Positions 37,150 to 45,539 of a stretch of DNA of 45,550 nucleotides are shown piece after piece (within the stretch, counting starts at the first letter, position 1; each line of letters starts with the position of its first letter). Origin of the DNA: an uncultured Oscillospiraceae bacterium (GTDB taxonomy: Bacteria; Bacillota; Clostridia; Oscillospirales; Acutalibacteraceae); contig CAJUNQ010000107.1 in the NCBI GenBank assembly GCA_910587835.1, positions 1 to 45,550 on the forward strand. Direction: 5' to 3'. A program made the translations under genes and the position numbers. The notes beneath the pieces were generated by a model, which ran no database searches, had not been told where the DNA came from, and worked only from the letters and a program-made list of their open reading frames with translations.

Positions 37150-38106
37150 TTACGGCCGCCCCTGCCGCTCCTCCTGCCTGCGCTGGTACTCCCGATGAAT
37201 CTCCATCAGCCGCATCTCAAAATCCTGGCGGTTCTTCTGGTTGATGGTCTCCAGAATCAGCCCAGAGAAAAAAGCCTGAATGGCTGCAATAGCCGTAAAG
37301 CCGCACACAATCAGGGTGGGCTGGTTGGGCACCAGGCCGGTAGAGAGGTAGTGGGCAAACACCGGGATAAAGAACCCCAGGCTCAGCGCCAGCAGCACCA
37401 GGGCCAAAGCCCCGAAAAAGGCAAAGGGCTTGTAGTTGCGGAACAGCTTGCCAATGGTTTTCAGCACCTTCACCCCGTCAGACACCGTGTTCAGCTTGCT
37501 CTCGCTGCCCTGGGGCCGGTCCCGGTAATGAATAACCACATTTTCGGTGCGCATGTTCTTGTCCACCGCGTGAATGCTCATCTCCGTCTCAATCTCAAAC
37601 CCCTTTGACAGCACCGGAAAGCTTTTGACAAAAGCATAGCTGAAGGCCCGGTAGCCGGTCATAATGTCCTTGATATTGCTCTTAAACAGCAGGTTGATGC
37701 TCCACCGGACCAGGCTGTTGCCCATATTGTGGAAGGGCCGCTTGTTCTCCTCAAAATAGGTGGAGGACAGCCGGTCGCCCACCACCATGTCCGCCTGCCG
37801 CTCCCGCACCAGGGCGATCATCTCCCGGGCATATTCCGCCGGGTAGGTGTCGTCCCCGTCGGCCATGATATAGCACGCCGCGTCAATCTCCCGGAACATC
37901 CGGCGAATGACGTTGCCCTTTCCCTGGGCATACTCCCGGCGCACCACAGCTCCATGGGCCCGGGCCACATCGCCGGTGCCGTCGGTGGAATTATTGTCGT
38001 ACACATAGACCACTGCCTCAGGCAGCTCCCGTTTAAAGTCGTCCACCACCTTGCCAATGGTCTGGCTCTCGTTATAACAGGGAAGCAACACCGCAATCTG
38101 GTCCAC
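37150..38106 (-). CDS. Family 2 glycosyltransferase, membrane-bound
   Basis: A 318-residue GT2 (GT-A fold) enzyme of the dolichol/polyprenyl-phosphate sugar synthase type: LLPCYNESQTIGKVV nucleotide-binding start, YDNNSTDGT, the metal motif DGDD (83-86) and MTGYRAFSYAF. Two C-terminal membrane helices (about 230-252 and 265-287) tether it. It probably loads a sugar on a lipid carrier for a GT-C partner, a role that fits the polytopic protein encoded 12 nt upstream. Acceptor and sugar unknown. Confidence 0.9.
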   Translation of the reverse strand: MDQIAVLLPCYNESQTIGKVVDDFKRELPEAVVYVYDNNSTDGTGDVARAHGAVVRREYAQGKGNVIRRMFREIDAACYIMADGDDTYPAEYAREMIALVRERQADMVVGDRLSSTYFEENKRPFHNMGNSLVRWSINLLFKSNIKDIMTGYRAFSYAFVKSFPVLSKGFEIETEMSIHAVDKNMRTENVVIHYRDRPQGSESKLNTVSDGVKVLKTIGKLFRNYKPFAFFGALALVLLALSLGFFIPVFAHYLSTGLVPNQPTLIVCGFTAIAAIQAFFSGLILETINQKNRQDFEMRLMEIHREYQRRQEERQGRP

Positions 38107-38118
38107 ACACAGCCCTCC

Positions 38119-39639
38119 TCACAGCAAACCGAATGTAAGCACCCGCTGGAACATGTCCAGATATGCCGGATACTCCATGGTAAAATTATGGTCCCAGGGT
38201 ACGCACCACAGCAAAAAGCACTGGGCCATGGTGACAAACCCGGCCAGGGACAGAACAAAGCCCCATTTTCTCCGCCCGGGCTCTCCCTTGCTCTGTAAAA
38301 ACAGGCCAAAGCACAAAAAGCACAGCAGCCCCACCAGCCAGTAAAGGTCTCCCCGGTAGCGTTCCGTCAAAAAGGGCGACATGCCCACCTGCGCCAGGGT
38401 AATGATCAAAGGCAGCGTCAGCAGCGTCCACCAGAAGCCCTGAAAGCCGCTGTCCCGCAAACCCTGCCGGGTCCCGCGGCTGGCCAGACACCCCGCAGCC
38501 AGCAGGCAGATGGGGAAATTCCCCACCACCGAGCTGTGGCCGATATAGGGGAAGCTTCCGGTGGGCCGGGCAACATAGAAGAAGTTCTTCACTGTCTCCT
38601 TCACCAGCCGCCCCAGGCTCACCTGAGAGAACAGGCTGCCATAGGCGCTCTGGTCCGCCACCGTGAGCTGATAGCTCTGGCCGAACTCAAAGGGGCTCTC
38701 AAACCGGACATAATTGTAGGCCATCAGCCCCGCGCCCACCAGCACATAGGGCAAAAGCACCAGCGCGGTCTGCCCCAGCAGCCGCCAGCCCAGCCTCTTC
38801 CCCCTGACATAGTAGGCGAACAAAGGCACTGCCAGCAGATTGGCCAGGGCCACTGTGGGCCGGCAGCCAAAGGCCAGAGCCCCCAGCAGACTGCCCAGCG
38901 TCCCCAGGGCCAGAGAGGGGCCCTCTCTGTGCCCGCCCCACACCGCCTGGGCAAAAAAGAACAGACTCCACACCTCCACGCACAGGGCCGAGGAGATGGC
39001 TGTGCAGTACTGGGCCGGGGCGGCGGAGCAATACCACACGCTCATCAGACTGAACGCCCCCCACAGAGAGAAAAACACCGACAGGGGCATGTCCCTGAAA
39101 AACCTTTTTGCCAAAAACCACAACAAGGCCAGCATACCCCCTATAAACAGCGCGGTAAACACCTGGGTGCCGTGGTAGGTGGTCAGGGGCGTCCCGGTCA
39201 CCACCCGGTAGGGCAAAAACAGCAGCAGCACCGGCGCCACACCAAAATACATATAGTAGCGCCCGTTATAAAAGGCGTGGTCCCAGTGGTACTCCACTCC
39301 CAGCTCCGCCCGGGCCTTGGGGTCATAGGGGTTCTCCATTTCCAGCAGACGGGGGTCCATGTCCCCATAGTCCAGGTCAATCCGCCCCTGTAGGAAGGAC
39401 TCCGCCAGCTGCTCATACTGCACCCGGTGGCCGGGGTTTTCCCCGTTCCAATAGGGCGAAAGGCCCATGGGCAGCACCGCCAGCAGGGCCAAGGCCAGGG
39501 CCAGCGCCGCTGCCAGGCACTTCTCCCAACGGCCCGCGCCGCCTATGGTCCTGCCGCCAAGCCAAGAGCCCGGCCGCACCCCATACACCGCCCCGGCTCC
39601 CGCGCCGAACACCAGGCAGCTGGTCAAAATATATTTCAT
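38119..39639 (-). CDS. Polytopic membrane protein, GT-C-like glycosyltransferase
   Basis: A 506-residue protein with at least ten hydrophobic helices. A long extracellular loop follows the first helices (EQLAESFLQGRIDLDYGDMDPRLLEMENPY...), the usual place of the acidic catalytic loop in lipid-sugar-dependent GT-C enzymes. Operon with the GT2 gene downstream. Start taken at the ATG at 39639 (MKYILTSCLVFG); its ribosome binding site is poor, so the N-terminus is uncertain. Likely part of cell-surface glycan decoration. Confidence 0.8.
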   Translation of the reverse strand: MKYILTSCLVFGAGAGAVYGVRPGSWLGGRTIGGAGRWEKCLAAALALALALLAVLPMGLSPYWNGENPGHRVQYEQLAESFLQGRIDLDYGDMDPRLLEMENPYDPKARAELGVEYHWDHAFYNGRYYMYFGVAPVLLLFLPYRVVTGTPLTTYHGTQVFTALFIGGMLALLWFLAKRFFRDMPLSVFFSLWGAFSLMSVWYCSAAPAQYCTAISSALCVEVWSLFFFAQAVWGGHREGPSLALGTLGSLLGALAFGCRPTVALANLLAVPLFAYYVRGKRLGWRLLGQTALVLLPYVLVGAGLMAYNYVRFESPFEFGQSYQLTVADQSAYGSLFSQVSLGRLVKETVKNFFYVARPTGSFPYIGHSSVVGNFPICLLAAGCLASRGTRQGLRDSGFQGFWWTLLTLPLIITLAQVGMSPFLTERYRGDLYWLVGLLCFLCFGLFLQSKGEPGRRKWGFVLSLAGFVTMAQCFLLWCVPWDHNFTMEYPAYLDMFQRVLTFGLL

Positions 39640-39975
39640 TTGCTCGGGCTGACTCTCCGGCGCACTGCCCCGGGGAACGCCCTTCCCTCCTGACTGAAAG
39701 GTTTTAACGCGCTTCGGCAGGTTCCCGGCCCCTCCCGGGGCAAAGCCCCCAGGCGCGGCGGGTATGTGAAAGACCGCAGGCTGCTTTTCAGGTCTTGGGG
39801 GACAGGCCTGCCGGCGTCCGCCCCCTGCGCAGCCGTGGGGACAGCCCCACACAGCAAGTGGGGCGCATCCCATCCATCCGCCGGGATACGCCCCACGTTC
39901 TCCTCATGGCAGGCCCTGCCCCAGCCTCATCCGCCGGGCAAAGGCCCTCTCAGGTCCTGAGAAAACCGGTCTTAC
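39640..39975. other. Intergenic stretch with a long hairpin
   Basis: No gene is visible. An imperfect stem GTGGGGCG-c-ATCCC (39858-39871) pairs with GGGAT-a-CGCCCCAC (39883-39896); it has no T tract. The stretch separates core genes from the accessory region. Confidence 0.5.
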
Positions 39976-40197
39976 TTGCTCTTGATAGCAGCCTGTGTGG
40001 AACGGTACTCCGGCAGGACTGCGTGGACGACCGCGCCTTATCCGGCCAACTGTCTGGCCTATGACCCGGAGGATTCTTTCCCGCCGTTTCTCACGATACA
40101 TATCGGGCATGAGCAGGCTAATGAGTATCGGAAGGCTATTGGGCGGTACGTCCGCAAGGTGCAGTGGACAGATTTTACGGTGGATGTGTATCTCTGA
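39976..40197 (+). pseudogene. 3' fragment of an unrecognised gene
   Basis: A plus-strand frame of 73 codons whose last ~50 residues look like real protein (YDPEDSFPPFLTIHIGHEQ and KAIGRYVRKVQWTDFTVDVYL). It has no ribosome binding site or proper start, is followed by a rho-independent terminator 18 nt on, and sits exactly at the border to the AT-rich region. I read it as the surviving end of a gene cut by an insertion or deletion. I cannot name the family. Confidence 0.45.
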
Positions 40198-40215
40198 GTA
40201 CATATTATTATAGGG

Positions 40216-40245
40216 AAAGCTGCTTGGGTTGTCAAGCGGCTTTTT
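40216..40245 (+). terminator. Terminator after the gene fragment
   Basis: AGCTGCTTG and CAAGCGGCT pair with one mismatch, followed by TTTTT. Confidence 0.8.
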
Positions 40246-40268
40246 CATTCGCGGATTGAAAACAAAAC

Positions 40269-41375
40269 TCATGAGATTTTTTCGGGATAAAGTTTGTACG
40301 ATGACTCCTCTCTCCTAATATGCATTTTATAGACAGGTATATTTTTATCTACAGCAATGTGACGTAGAATTTTCTCATAAATTGGACTAATCTTTCGTCC
40401 TAAATATACTGCTGTCGGCCTTTTTTCTGCATAAGAAAATTCTTCCTCCTTAAATTTTGAAGAACTGCTCTGACATATCAATCGCCATTCCTGTTCGTGG
40501 CTCCATGCACTGGCCTTATGCAATAACACTTTTGTCCCCATAAACATATCAGGACAAGGTATCATATCTTGGAACAGGCTATATAGTGCAAAGGCATTTC
40601 TCTCCGCTAACATTTTCTGCATTATTTGCTGTTGCACAAGCCATGTAGCATATACTGTTGCATCGAAACGATTATCGCCATATACTACGGGTGCCAATGA
40701 ACTATTCTTGTAGTTAGGGCATTGATTTCCATTCGGGCATGAATCACATTTTATGTAGTGGCCATCACGGAAGTCGTAAGATAAAGCAAACCCCGAACTT
40801 GACCCGGCATAATACCCCCACATAGCCGCAGAATCAATTGCTTCTGAAAAGCACGCGAATTTAATTGATTTTTGACTTTGGATTATCTGCCGAATTGCCG
40901 TGTCGTTTATATCGATTTCGTTTGTACATAAGCTATAAAATTGGTCAATTGCTGTCGTTATGGCAGTTTGATCCATTTGGCTTATACCATTGCGTACCGC
41001 TTCAAGCATTTCAGAGGGAAATAAATTTTGAGCTGGAGCAGGAATTTCCGATCCCTGTCCAATTGATTGTATAGCTGAGATAAAATTCTCACTTTGTAAA
41101 GCGGTTCTGAGATTTGACTTAATAGCTTCTTTGTCAAAATATAACAGCGTGTCAAAATCATCGTTCATTTTATACCCAGGTGAAACCCATATCTGATCCT
41201 GATCAAATGCCGAAATACTTTTTTCATCGCAACACCGAAAACGATATAGTTCTTCAGGAGTTTCTGCCCGAAGGAAGTCCATAAGTGGCTGATAACGTTT
41301 GGCCCTTTCTTCATATGACAGGTTTGACGGAACAACAATACCATGTATCATTTCACTATATGATTTCATATCCAT
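40269..41375 (-). CDS. DUF2971 protein with cysteine cluster
   Basis: A 368-residue protein in AT-rich DNA. DUF2971 landmarks: ELYRFRCCDEKSISAFDQDQIWVSPGYKMNDDFD near the N-terminus, ACFSEAIDSAAMWGYYAGSSSGFALSYDF in the middle and a late HKASAWSHEQEWRLIC. A cysteine set CDSCPNGNQC just after the middle motif may bind a metal. The catalytic role of DUF2971 is not established; such genes are common in variable islands. ATG 41375 with GGAGGT at 6 nt. Single gene, same strand as the Fic gene behind it. Confidence 0.82.
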   Translation of the reverse strand: MDMKSYSEMIHGIVVPSNLSYEERAKRYQPLMDFLRAETPEELYRFRCCDEKSISAFDQDQIWVSPGYKMNDDFDTLLYFDKEAIKSNLRTALQSENFISAIQSIGQGSEIPAPAQNLFPSEMLEAVRNGISQMDQTAITTAIDQFYSLCTNEIDINDTAIRQIIQSQKSIKFACFSEAIDSAAMWGYYAGSSSGFALSYDFRDGHYIKCDSCPNGNQCPNYKNSSLAPVVYGDNRFDATVYATWLVQQQIMQKMLAERNAFALYSLFQDMIPCPDMFMGTKVLLHKASAWSHEQEWRLICQSSSSKFKEEEFSYAEKRPTAVYLGRKISPIYEKILRHIAVDKNIPVYKMHIRREESSYKLYPEKIS

Positions 41376-41509
41376 ATATTTACCTCCACACTCCGCATAG
41401 TCGGCGCTATAGTTTTCCTAAGCAAGTAATTTCATTGATAATGCCTTTCACACTTTTCAGCTTTTTACGTCAAAAGGCTATTATGCGATGTTAAGCAACA
41501 TTGACTATA

Positions 41510-42073
41510 TTACAACATTTCCAGATATCCCGTCAGTCTTTCCTCTACATATTCAGCGACCATCTGCACCATAACTCCCGGGTTATCATCCCGATAGTAG
41601 CTATCTAAGGCTTCATAATACCGTCTGCGGTCTGCAAACTTCACGTTGATAGGCGGATAACCGTTCTGCATGAGGAACAGATTGAGTATCAAGCGGCCCG
41701 TTCGTCCATTTCCGTCCACAAATGGATGAATACCCTCAAATCCTAAATGAAATAGAGTTGCGCTCTCAACAGGGTGCAGCTTTTCATTTGAAAATTCTGC
41801 AACAAGTTTCTCCATCTGCTCCGGCACCAGATACGGTTCCGACAGTGTGTGATATGCACCCATAATCCTCACCGGAATTCGATGGTCAATACCGCGATCT
41901 TCAGGCCTGTCCATCAAGACCAGCGTATGTATCTGATTGATAATGCTTTCGGAAAACGGAACTTGTTCCTCGACCAATTTCTCAACATAGTGAAAAGCGT
42001 CCCTATGCCCCACTGTTTCTAAATGGTCTTTTAGCGGTTTGCCCGCGATGGTAATACTCTTAACTATTGACAC
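41510..42073 (-). CDS. Fic domain protein lacking the N-terminal inhibitory region
   Basis: A 187-residue Fic protein with the full catalytic motif HPFVDGNGRTGR (116-127), so AMP (or other nucleotide/phosphate) transfer is possible. It begins MSIVKSITIAGKPLKDHLE, a stretch that in longer Fic proteins lies after the helix bearing the (S/T)xxxE(G/N) inhibitory motif; that helix is absent here, and an in-frame TAA lies four codons upstream of the GTG start (42073). The GAGG site is only 2 nt from the GTG and sits in a hairpin, so expression is doubtful. It could be an unrestrained toxin-like enzyme, or a 5'-truncated remnant. Confidence 0.8.
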   Translation of the reverse strand: MSIVKSITIAGKPLKDHLETVGHRDAFHYVEKLVEEQVPFSESIINQIHTLVLMDRPEDRGIDHRIPVRIMGAYHTLSEPYLVPEQMEKLVAEFSNEKLHPVESATLFHLGFEGIHPFVDGNGRTGRLILNLFLMQNGYPPINVKFADRRRYYEALDSYYRDDNPGVMVQMVAEYVEERLTGYLEML

Positions 42074-42075
42074 TA

Positions 42076-42101
42076 CCTCAATTTAACATCTCTAATTGAG
42101 G
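42076..42101 (-). promoter_or_regulatory. Hairpin sequestering the fic start
   Basis: CCTCAATT (42076-42083 as the complement AATTGAGG) pairs with AATTGAGG (42094-42101). On the minus strand the second arm contains the GAGG before the GTG start, so the stem would hide it. The surrounding 42102-42234 holds no gene. Confidence 0.5.
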
Positions 42102-42234
42102 ACAATGATGTAAGGAACCAGACCTTTTCTTATCTGCATCTATTAATGTATATGGTTTGTGTAATTGATAAATTATCTGCACATCCGTCTTAACTTGTGA
42201 ATTGTCCTGCACTAAAAAGAGTTTGTATTATAAC

Positions 42235-42269
42235 AAAGAGCCATATGCTGATTCATATGGCTCTTTTGA
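42235..42269. terminator. Hairpin terminator between fic and the 337-residue gene
   Basis: Perfect 13-bp stem AAAGAGCCATATG (42235-42247) and CATATGGCTCTTT (42254-42266) with a 6-nt loop and T-rich flanks. Confidence 0.8.
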
Positions 42270-42336
42270 AATTTTATTTAACCGATATCTTGCCAGAATA
42301 AGAAAAATAAGAGGGCAATGGTAAATAAATTTATTG

Positions 42337-43350
42337 CTAAACTATAATTTTAAATGCAGATATATACAATTCGCGCATTTGAGTATTGACAAAAGGCATA
42401 TAGTATTCATTCAAAGGAACCAGTTTTACCGCACCCACAGAAAATGTCTCAATACCAAAATAGTCACTAATTATTTCCCGTCGTTCATTTGTATGAGGGC
42501 CCCTATTAATCCTTAACAACAATTTTGCTCCTTTGTCTTGTGATTCCCAGAATTTTCTGTCAAAATAGCATTTGTCTAAATTGCCTTTATCAACGTAATA
42601 ATCTTGTAAGGCGTCTTCTGGTAGTGCATTCTCAATACGCTCATTCTTAAAATATTGAGAAATAAACTCCCTCCAAATCCACACATACCTATAAAAGTCT
42701 ATGTGAGTGGCATCTTCACGCGCATAAAATGCAAAAGAAAAATAATGTGGAGGATGCTGTTTGTCAACAGTATAAAAAGTTTTCAACTTCCGCTTTTCAT
42801 AAAAAGAAAATTTTGTCTCATTGAATTTTCTCTTCTCTTCTATAGAAAGTTTTTCCAGAAAAGAGATGGAATTGAACATAGCAATATCCAAAAAAATATC
42901 TACAGCTGCTGAGACTTGTTCATGCTCATCAATAAGCATTTTCGCATTTCCTGGAATAAAACGATCACTAATTATTATGCGCCTTTGTGGAGAAAGAGGT
43001 TTAAAATTTATTATATGTGACACATCATCCAAATTCAAAGTTTCGGCTTCCGTATAATTAATAAGGTTCCTTTGTGAATCATAGTCATTGACAACTATAC
43101 GTAATCTATTGTCAACAAAATCCACTCTTCGAACTACAACGAATGGCAACAATCTGTCATCAAGCAACATATTGGTTTCCTGAATGGCATACCATAACCT
43201 TTCATTTACTTCTTTTATGAACGTATCTTTTGCCGCATCATCCATAAGATCATTGTCAATTATGACATAACGATCTATGGTATATTTTGAAAAATTACGA
43301 GTAAATGCCGGACGATACTCATTTCTAAGCTTGTCTCTCTTTGTGGGCAT
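42337..43350 (-). CDS. Unrecognised 337-residue protein paired with DUF2971
   Basis: No family is recognised. Soluble, rich in charged and aromatic residues, no signal or membrane helix. Notable stretches: YTIDRYVIIDNDLMDDAAKDTF, a beta-rich middle (FVVVRRVDFVDNRLRIVVNDYD), RRIIISDRFIPGNAKMLID and a C-terminal LLRINRGPHTNERREII. ATG 43350 with GAGGGGG at 7 nt. It begins 13 nt after the stop of the DUF2971 gene upstream, so the two form one operon and probably one functional unit. The AT-rich composition differs from the core genome around it, pointing to horizontal transfer. Confidence 0.85.
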   Translation of the reverse strand: MPTKRDKLRNEYRPAFTRNFSKYTIDRYVIIDNDLMDDAAKDTFIKEVNERLWYAIQETNMLLDDRLLPFVVVRRVDFVDNRLRIVVNDYDSQRNLINYTEAETLNLDDVSHIINFKPLSPQRRIIISDRFIPGNAKMLIDEHEQVSAAVDIFLDIAMFNSISFLEKLSIEEKRKFNETKFSFYEKRKLKTFYTVDKQHPPHYFSFAFYAREDATHIDFYRYVWIWREFISQYFKNERIENALPEDALQDYYVDKGNLDKCYFDRKFWESQDKGAKLLLRINRGPHTNERREIISDYFGIETFSVGAVKLVPLNEYYMPFVNTQMRELYISAFKIIV

Positions 43351-43363
43351 ATATATCCCCCTC

Positions 43364-44215
43364 TTAATTAAGATGTGTAAGCTGGCACCCTTTATAAGTG
43401 AAAGTCACTTTATTTACTTCACATATGTTACTACATAAAATTTTTATAATATTTTCGTTCGCGGGCTCAATATTTTCACCAACTACAACTCCAATTAACG
43501 CATCTGTTATGTCCTTAATAAAGTAGTCCGATTCTCCATATGATAAAAATCTATACTCATTTTCACCAGACCAATCATCAAGTTTACAAAAATAATTATA
43601 TTTGACAAAGTCAAGATTGCCTTTTAAAAAACCTAAATCAGCAAAGCCTTGTTGCATTCTGCTGTTTTGATAGTCATTAATTCTATTCAGCAAACTGTTC
43701 AATTCATCAGAGTTTACTTTGTAATGCTTAAACTTACTGATATACTTAATTGCACTATGATGAATCAAGCTTAAACCCAATTCCTTTTCTATAAGCCGAA
43801 TTAATTCGCTTTTATCAAATACCAAGCAAACTCCTGTATTATTGTTAGAATACTGTGCCCACATACGCGGAAGAGCAAATCCTCTTCCTGAATAATCTAT
43901 GTAAAAACTCTTTCCAGCAGGTACCTTGCTATTTTTTTTGATGTCTTGAGTAAAACAGAGGAGTTGAAGATAATCTTGGTTAATGTCCCTAAAATGCTTA
44001 ATTATCTCATAAAGATTATCCGTATTTTGATTCCACTCAAATATTTTTGGCTTAGATTCTAATGTATCATTTGTAGTGCTGATTTTGGAGAATTTTAGCG
44101 AATCTCCATAGATTATTTTAACAAATTTCTCCATATCTGTAAAATGATACAAGTATTTGCTTTGAGAAAAATTGGCATCGTATATTGTTAACCATGCTTC
44201 ATTACAAATTCTCAT
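43364..44215 (-). CDS. DUF2971 protein, first gene of a two-gene operon
   Basis: A 283-residue DUF2971-like protein: YLYHFTDMEKFVKIIYGDSLKFSKISTTND at the start, LLCFTQDIKKNS, then PRMWAQYSNNNTGVCLVFDK and DWSGENEYRFLSYGE. It is clearly different from the DUF2971 protein at 40269-41375 and lacks its cysteine cluster. AGAGGT ribosome binding site before ATG 44215, with its own promoter. Operon with the unrecognised 337-residue gene. Activity unknown. Confidence 0.82.
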   Translation of the reverse strand: MRICNEAWLTIYDANFSQSKYLYHFTDMEKFVKIIYGDSLKFSKISTTNDTLESKPKIFEWNQNTDNLYEIIKHFRDINQDYLQLLCFTQDIKKNSKVPAGKSFYIDYSGRGFALPRMWAQYSNNNTGVCLVFDKSELIRLIEKELGLSLIHHSAIKYISKFKHYKVNSDELNSLLNRINDYQNSRMQQGFADLGFLKGNLDFVKYNYFCKLDDWSGENEYRFLSYGESDYFIKDITDALIGVVVGENIEPANENIIKILCSNICEVNKVTFTYKGCQLTHLN

Positions 44216-44240
44216 GCTGAACCTCTAAACGTTTTTTATA

Positions 44241-44269
44241 ATTATATCACTAATAGAGGAGTAAATCAA
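44241..44269 (-). promoter_or_regulatory. Promoter of the DUF2971 operon
   Basis: TTGATT (complement of 44264-44269), 17 bp, TATAAT (complement of 44241-44246). CCTCTA (44223-44228) and TAGAGG (44254-44259) form a wide inverted repeat around the -10 box that could be an operator. Nothing else is seen up to 44428. Confidence 0.75.
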
Positions 44270-44428
44270 TAGAAAAAGCCTGTTTTATGTAAAATTTTGT
44301 AAGAAAGCGCAAAGTCTTTTGAGTTAACGCACTATCACGCATCCTCTGACAGAAGCCCAGCAAAACCACATGAGATCAAGCTTGCATACTTCTTTACATA
44401 GCCACTCACTTTTGTGGGCGGCTAATTT

Positions 44429-44477
44429 ATACTTTCCGAAGTAGAGTGGCTTCGCACACTCTACTCTCAGAAAGTAT
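44429..44477 (+). promoter_or_regulatory. 49-bp near-palindrome before parA
   Basis: Nested arms ATACTTTC (44429-44436) with GAAAGTAT (44470-44477), and AGTAGAGTG (44440-44448) with CACTCTACT (44457-44465). It ends just before the AAGGAGG of parA. Possible operator, partition site or mRNA leader hairpin. Confidence 0.7.
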
Positions 44478-44494
44478 GGAAAGGAGGAACCCAT

Positions 44495-45313
44495 ATGACG
44501 AACACAAAAGTAATCGCGGTAGCGAACCAGAAAGGCGGTGTAGGAAAAAGCACTACCGTGTTCAACTTGGGCGCTGGGCTGGCTATGTATGGCAAGCGCG
44601 TCCTGCTGGTGGATGTTGACCCCCAAGGCGACCTCACCAAAATGCTGGGACAGCGCAGGCCTCACGACCTTCTCCTGACCCTGGGCAATGCCATGAATGA
44701 CATTGTAGCGGGTGTCCCCAGGGATGGACATACGGAAATCATGCACCACAGCGAGGGCTTTGACTTCGTTCCGGCCAACCGTTCCCTAACATCAGTGGAA
44801 ATCGGGCTAGTCAACGCCTTCAGCCGTGAAACGGTCTTGAGGCAGTATCTGGAAGATGTCAAAAGCGAGTACGACTATGTTCTTCTGGACTGCCGCCCCT
44901 CGCTGGGTATGCTGGTCATCAACGCACTATCTGCTGCTGACTATGTGCTTATCCCGGTGCAGGCCGACTATCTCGCCGCTGAGGATATGACCGAGCTTAT
45001 CGGCACAGTACAGAACGTCCAGCAGCACATCAACCCTAAGCTCAAAATCGGCGGGGCGTTTCTCACCATGGCCAACGACACCAATTTCCGCAAGGATATT
45101 GTGAAATCGGTCAAGGAGAACTTCGGGAAGTACCTGCCGATCTTGCAGACTGTTATCCCATCTACGGTGCGGCTGGCAGAAATCAGCACGGCAGACAAGA
45201 GCATTTTTAAGCATGAACCCAGGGGACGTGCCACTGACAGCTACCGCAGTCTGGTCAAGGAGGTGACGGAGATTGGCAATAAACAGCGCAGCAAATCTGC
45301 TCTCAGTAGATAG
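44495..45313 (+). CDS. parA: ParA/Soj-type partition ATPase
   Basis: A 272-residue P-loop ATPase of the ParA/MinD group: deviant Walker A KGGVGKS (13-19), VDVDPQGDLT (A' motif, 40-49), VLLDCRPSLGMLVINAL (Walker B) and a C-terminal region with KHEPRGRATDSYRSLV typical of Soj. It moves plasmid or element DNA along the nucleoid with ParB. ATG after AAGGAGG. Next to the AT-rich island and unlike chromosomal parAB context, so it probably belongs to an integrated conjugative or plasmid-like element. Confidence 0.92.
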   Translation: MTNTKVIAVANQKGGVGKSTTVFNLGAGLAMYGKRVLLVDVDPQGDLTKMLGQRRPHDLLLTLGNAMNDIVAGVPRDGHTEIMHHSEGFDFVPANRSLTSVEIGLVNAFSRETVLRQYLEDVKSEYDYVLLDCRPSLGMLVINALSAADYVLIPVQADYLAAEDMTELIGTVQNVQQHINPKLKIGGAFLTMANDTNFRKDIVKSVKENFGKYLPILQTVIPSTVRLAEISTADKSIFKHEPRGRATDSYRSLVKEVTEIGNKQRSKSALSR

Positions 45314-45539
45314 CCTGTTCACTACGCAGGAGGAGCGCGACGAAGCCCAACGGGAAACCGTCAGGGACATCCCCTTGGCAGAAATCAGCGATTTTCCCAA
45401 CCATCCCTTCAAGACCGACCACGCTATCGCCAGCATATCTTTTGCTGGTAATTCGAGCGACGATATTCCCGAAATTGAAATTGAACAAACCGATTATGAG
45501 CTTCTGTCCGATGAGGACGTGGAAGCTCTATTTTTATGA
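45273..45539 (+). CDS. ParB-like N-terminal fragment, truncated or fused
   Basis: An 88-residue protein beginning at TTG 45273, 9 nt after AAGGAGG and inside the end of parA. Residues 28 to about 46 (ETVRDIPLAEISDFPNHPF) match the start of ParB nuclease-like domains. There the similarity stops; the remaining ~40 residues are acidic (DDIPEIEIEQTDYELLSDEDVEAL) and not ParB, and the domain's GExR region and HTH are missing. An internal deletion joining parB to another gene would explain it; a natural short ParB-like protein is the alternative. An ACGGAGGA site at the very end of the window belongs to a further gene. Confidence 0.7.
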   Translation: MAINSAANLLSVDSLFTTQEERDEAQRETVRDIPLAEISDFPNHPFKTDHAIASISFAGNSSDDIPEIEIEQTDYELLSDEDVEALFL

